Source of the DNA: Welwitschia mirabilis
Taxonomy: Eukaryota; Gnetophyta; Gnetopsida; Welwitschiales
Assembly (NCBI GenBank): GCA_051453625.1
Contig: JBOZIK010000001.1
Span: 2,397,305 to 2,429,900 of the forward strand
Length of the DNA stretch: 32,596 nucleotides
Direction of reading: 5' to 3'
This document shows, in pieces, positions 30,131 through 32,596 of this stretch. Below the pieces are notes generated by a model, which saw only the letters and a list, made by a program, of their open reading frames with translations, made no database searches and had not been told where the DNA came from. How positions within the stretch are numbered: position 1 is the stretch's first letter; each line of letters begins with the position of its first letter. A program made the position numbers and the translations under genes.

Positions 30131-30439
30131 GTTATTTGTTACATGTTCTTCAAACCAACTAGTAAAGTAATCAGTATGCCTTCTAAGTTATAAATATTTT
30201 TTCATGCATAGATACTGTTGTGATGCCAATTTGTAAGAATTTAATGGTGTATTTTGAGTACTTTTGTAGGAAATTTATATAGGTTTAGATGCAATTCTAT
30301 TAATTATGGAGTGACGATAAGATGATCATGAAAAAATGTAATTCTTATTATAATTGGAGGCATTTCAGGCATATTCTGATACTTAGCATATTGAAGGAGG
30401 ACTAAGGATGAAGAAGGTTGATTTACTCCACTTGAGGAG

Positions 30440-30800
30440 TAAAGGATAGGTATCATCCTTACTATCATCCCCATGATAGAGGGGATGATAGAACCACTAT
30501 CCAACATGGGAAACACATGGATAGCCCACATACATGGAGTGTCAGTGGTGTCTTCTCCACTATCATCCTCATGACATGTAGGATGATAATCTTAATTACA
30601 TGGATAAAGGCTGCAAGTCTGAAAGCAACACATGGAGAAGATAATGGTGGGGTGTTGTCCCCTTAGTCATCTGGATGATAGTCAAAACAATGGCACATGC
30701 GCACATAACTCATAGGGCTAACAACATCACATGGGCACACAACCCAAGGTAAAAGGCAGTGTTGTCCCCTTTGTCATCCTCATAATAGTGAAGACGACAA
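30440..30800 (+). repeat. U3 repeats of about 100 bp with hairpins
   Basis: Forms of TATCATCC...GGATGATAG occur at about 30462, 30561, 30666 and 30774. The first is a perfect 11-bp stem: CTATCATCCCC 30462-30472, loop of 8, GGGGATGATAG 30481-30491. The second is a 9-bp stem: TATCATCCT 30561-30569 and AGGATGATA 30580-30588. The third and fourth are reduced. GTGTTGTCCCCTT or a variant precedes the last two. Confidence 0.7.
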
Positions 30801-30909
30801 CTGATTTTACATGTTCGTAATAAATATTGTTGTAAATGAGGTCAAGAAATCCACATGGGCTACTAGGATTTCTTTAACTAATGTCTAGGATTACAGTTAA
30901 TTGTAAAAC

Positions 30910-30917
30910 TATAAATA
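30910..30917 (+). promoter_or_regulatory. TATA box of the family-A LTR
   Basis: AAAACTATAAATACCCTTTCC is a near-ideal plant TATA element, about 110 bp after the last U3 repeat. Confidence 0.7.
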
Positions 30918-31689
30918 CCCTTTCCTCCTTCACTTCCAGACCATATTTTGTACTTGATATGCTTATGATGGAAGCTTGAAGGAAAGAGGTCCATCTAGTG
31001 GCTGTACAAAGGGGTTTTTCTTGGTGTTAGGCTATGTCTCTTCCTTTGGGGTATTGTTATTTTATTTTAAGTGGATGTAAAGTTATTTTAAATCAATACA
31101 AATACTCTTTTCATTTCAATTCTGTGAATGTCCCTTATAGTTTAAGTTGGTCATAGTTAAGTGATAGTTCTATAATTTATTTAGATCATTAGGGTAACCT
31201 TTGTTAAGGTTAACCTTGGTTAGTAGTAGATTTTCATTGTATTTTCATTTCATTCCACATTGCATATTACATATTCTACTTGATAGATCTCATAGTTTAT
31301 GTTGATTAAGAATTAGTAGATACTCTTCTTAATTGATATGAATTATAGGAAGAATAGTCTTTATAATAGAAAGGTTAGAAGCTAGTCCTTCTAACAAAAG
31401 GATTAGGAACCAAGTGAATCCATTTCATTTCCACTTCCATTCACTTGCATTTCATATTCATTCATCTTGCATTGCATTTACTTTATTATTTACTTTTAGT
31501 CAGTAAAAGATAAAACACTAAAAATTACCTTTGGAAATCAATTCTCTACCTCTAAGTATAATGTCTTCTTTGGGATTATGACATTTAGGTGGACTCCTGT
31601 CTATACTAGCATGTGTTTTTTTACAAGTTATTTAATTTTAGGTTTACCTAAAGTGCTTTAGAATTGCATAAATTCACACTGCAACATTT

Positions 31690-31707
31690 TGGTGCCATTG
31701 TTGGGGA
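31690..31707 (+). promoter_or_regulatory. primer-binding site, tRNA-Asp type
   Basis: TGGTGCCATTGTTGGGGA lies three bases after the LTR end. The site complementary to the 3' end of plant tRNA-Asp is TGGCGCCGTTGCCGGGGA. Fourteen of 18 bases agree, and all four differences are C to T or G to A at CG or CCG positions. Confidence 0.9.
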
Positions 31708-32363
31708 AGGTCGCAAGGAGTTAGGTGGATTCTCATTAACCAGATAAGTACCTTGAATCTTTTTTTCAGATTATTTATTTGAATTAATGCTATATTTCTA
31801 GTTTAATTTAAGGTATATTTATTATTGTAAAATTTTATTTTCTGTAATTTTTAGGGACCCTGTCATTCTCTCTGTTGTCCAGACAACATAGGACATGGCA
31901 ATTCTAAAATTTTGAAATCTTTCTTTCTGTAGTTTTTAGAGTTTAGTTTTCCATAATCGTTGTCCCCCCATCATCCATATAACCAAGTGGACAATGGTTC
32001 ATTACATTTGATTTTAGTTTTTATTTACTATTTGTGCATGTAGGGATATAAATTATTCTGATAGAAAGATGAAAATTAGTCGGTGAGGAACTTAATTAAC
32101 AGAAATATCATTCAACTTTAAAATAAAAATCTAGGTATGCATAACACAGATATGAAAATTCTGGGATTTTTTTTTCTATTTAAAAATTAGATTTTCTTTG
32201 TAGTTAATTGGCAATAATAATTCTGCATCTTTTGAGTGTTAAGAAATAGTATCTTTAAATGATGAATCATCCAAAAGAGGGAATCTTGATCTCCATTTTG
32301 TACTTATCTTCTTTATCATCTTGATTTGAAAATTTTCTTATTTCATTCTTCTCGGTTTCTTCA

Positions 32364-32596
32364 ATGAATAATAATAGAAAAACAATTACGAAACTTCTTT
32401 CTAAAAAGAGAGTAAACTTGCAAAATGATGAGGACATTGGTAAGAAAACACTTCGAGAAATCTTTGCCAAAAGAGGAAGACCATCATAAAATCATGTTGA
32501 AAACAGGAATTGGGCCCCTTCTTCTTTTTAATCTACTTATTCTTCTTCCTCTTCTTTTCAAATGTCATATAAACATGATGATGAAGATCCTCCATA
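32364..32596 (+). pseudogene. gag: start of gag, Athila-like element (runs off the window)
   Basis: ATG at 32364 opens a frame reading MNNNRKTITKLLSKKRVNLQ, then GKKTLREIFAKRGRPS, a TAA at 32487-32489, NHVENRNWAPSSF, a second TAA, and then a Ser-rich stretch with DDEDPP to the window end. The position, about 660 bp after the primer site, and the basic start with TLREIFAKRGR followed by an acidic/Ser-rich part suit an Athila-type gag N-terminus, whose product would build the particle shell. The two stops show it is already broken. The minus-strand open frame at 32267-32470 is its shadow. The stretch 31708-32363 is the untranslated leader with nothing else visible. Confidence 0.5.

Larger units (their letters stand above)
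30216..31686 (+). mobile_element. 5' LTR, family A (Athila-like), 1471 bp
   Basis: It begins TGTTGTGATGCC and ends CACACTGCAACA, imperfect inverted ends. The end is followed by TTT and a tRNA-Asp-type primer site, which sets it as a 5' LTR of an element running to the right. A TATA box lies at 30910-30917, so U3 is about 700 bp. The 31056-31686 part matches 1-581. The minus-strand open frame at 30304-30531 lies within U3 and is a by-product. Confidence 0.85.

Noticed and set aside
30304-30531. Minus-strand ORF of 75 codons
   Set aside because: Lies within the U3 repeats of the family-A LTR; its open frame comes from repeat sequence.
1-31686. The two family-A LTRs as ends of one 31-kb element
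   Set aside because: The left copy is not followed by a primer site and the right copy is, so the left is a 3' end (or solo) and the right a 5' end. They are also only about 80 percent alike and enclose elements in both orientations.

Overview
The window looks like repeat-rich plant nuclear DNA, very AT-rich, with no intact host gene, tRNA, rRNA or bacterial-type operon that I can see. Almost everything recognisable is a decayed transposable element: Ty3/gypsy LTR retrotransposons of at least two kinds (chromodomain type, and Athila/Tat-like) and a CACTA (En/Spm) DNA transposon. CG is scarce (one in the first 600 bases). Most damage is C-to-T or G-to-A: primer-binding sites, catalytic Asp and Cys codons, and stops replacing CAG, CAA, CGA or TGG. 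This is what deamination of methylated cytosine in old silenced repeats gives. A large gymnosperm genome with strong methylation-driven AT enrichment (for example of the Welwitschia kind) would fit, but the species is a guess.

Layout. 1-581 is the 3' part of an LTR (family A, + strand), inserted into an older minus-strand gag-like fossil (539 to about 1790). To its right lie that fossil's leader with three tandem repeats (2590-2840), a PBS-like site (2873-2893) and an LTR (family B, about 2894-4340, minus strand). 4559-12098 is a complete + strand chromodomain-type Ty3/gypsy element. It has 416/417 bp LTRs, a CTATA/TTATA target duplication, an initiator-Met primer site, gag, protease, RT, RNase H, integrase, a chromodomain remnant and a polypurine tract. 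Its leader/gag region is swollen by about 2 kb of foreign-looking DNA: a minus-strand coding fossil (5185-6105), a composite 20-bp-unit tandem array (6117-6930) and a TATA box (7065).

12099-15860 is poorly identified: a + strand coding-like fossil (about 13680-14150) and a cluster of GAAGATGTCT repeats (14561-14807). 15890-18640 is a second gypsy pol on the minus strand (protease, RT, RNase H, integrase, without visible LTRs). 18700-22200 holds a purine-rich tract and an unidentified coiled-coil coding fossil on + (20482-21298). About 22200-23177 is a second family-B LTR (minus). 24790-26000 is an Athila/Tat-type integrase (minus), possibly of the same element as that LTR. 26830-30130 carries pieces of a minus-strand CACTA transposase, including a DUF4216-like part, a possible spliced exon and a recent 136-bp tandem duplication, interrupted by 474 N at 29227-29700. 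At 30216 a family-A 5' LTR begins (+ strand, to 31686), followed by a tRNA-Asp-type primer site and the broken start of gag, running off the window.

Nothing here works together as a pathway. The content is a stack of nested insertions: family A into the family-B element's gag on the left, family A into CACTA on the right, and a possible element fragment inside the chromodomain gypsy element. The most interesting structure is at the promoters. Each of the two LTR families carries its own tandem repeats just upstream of its TATA box, and the composite 20-bp array inside the gypsy element lies upstream of another TATA box.
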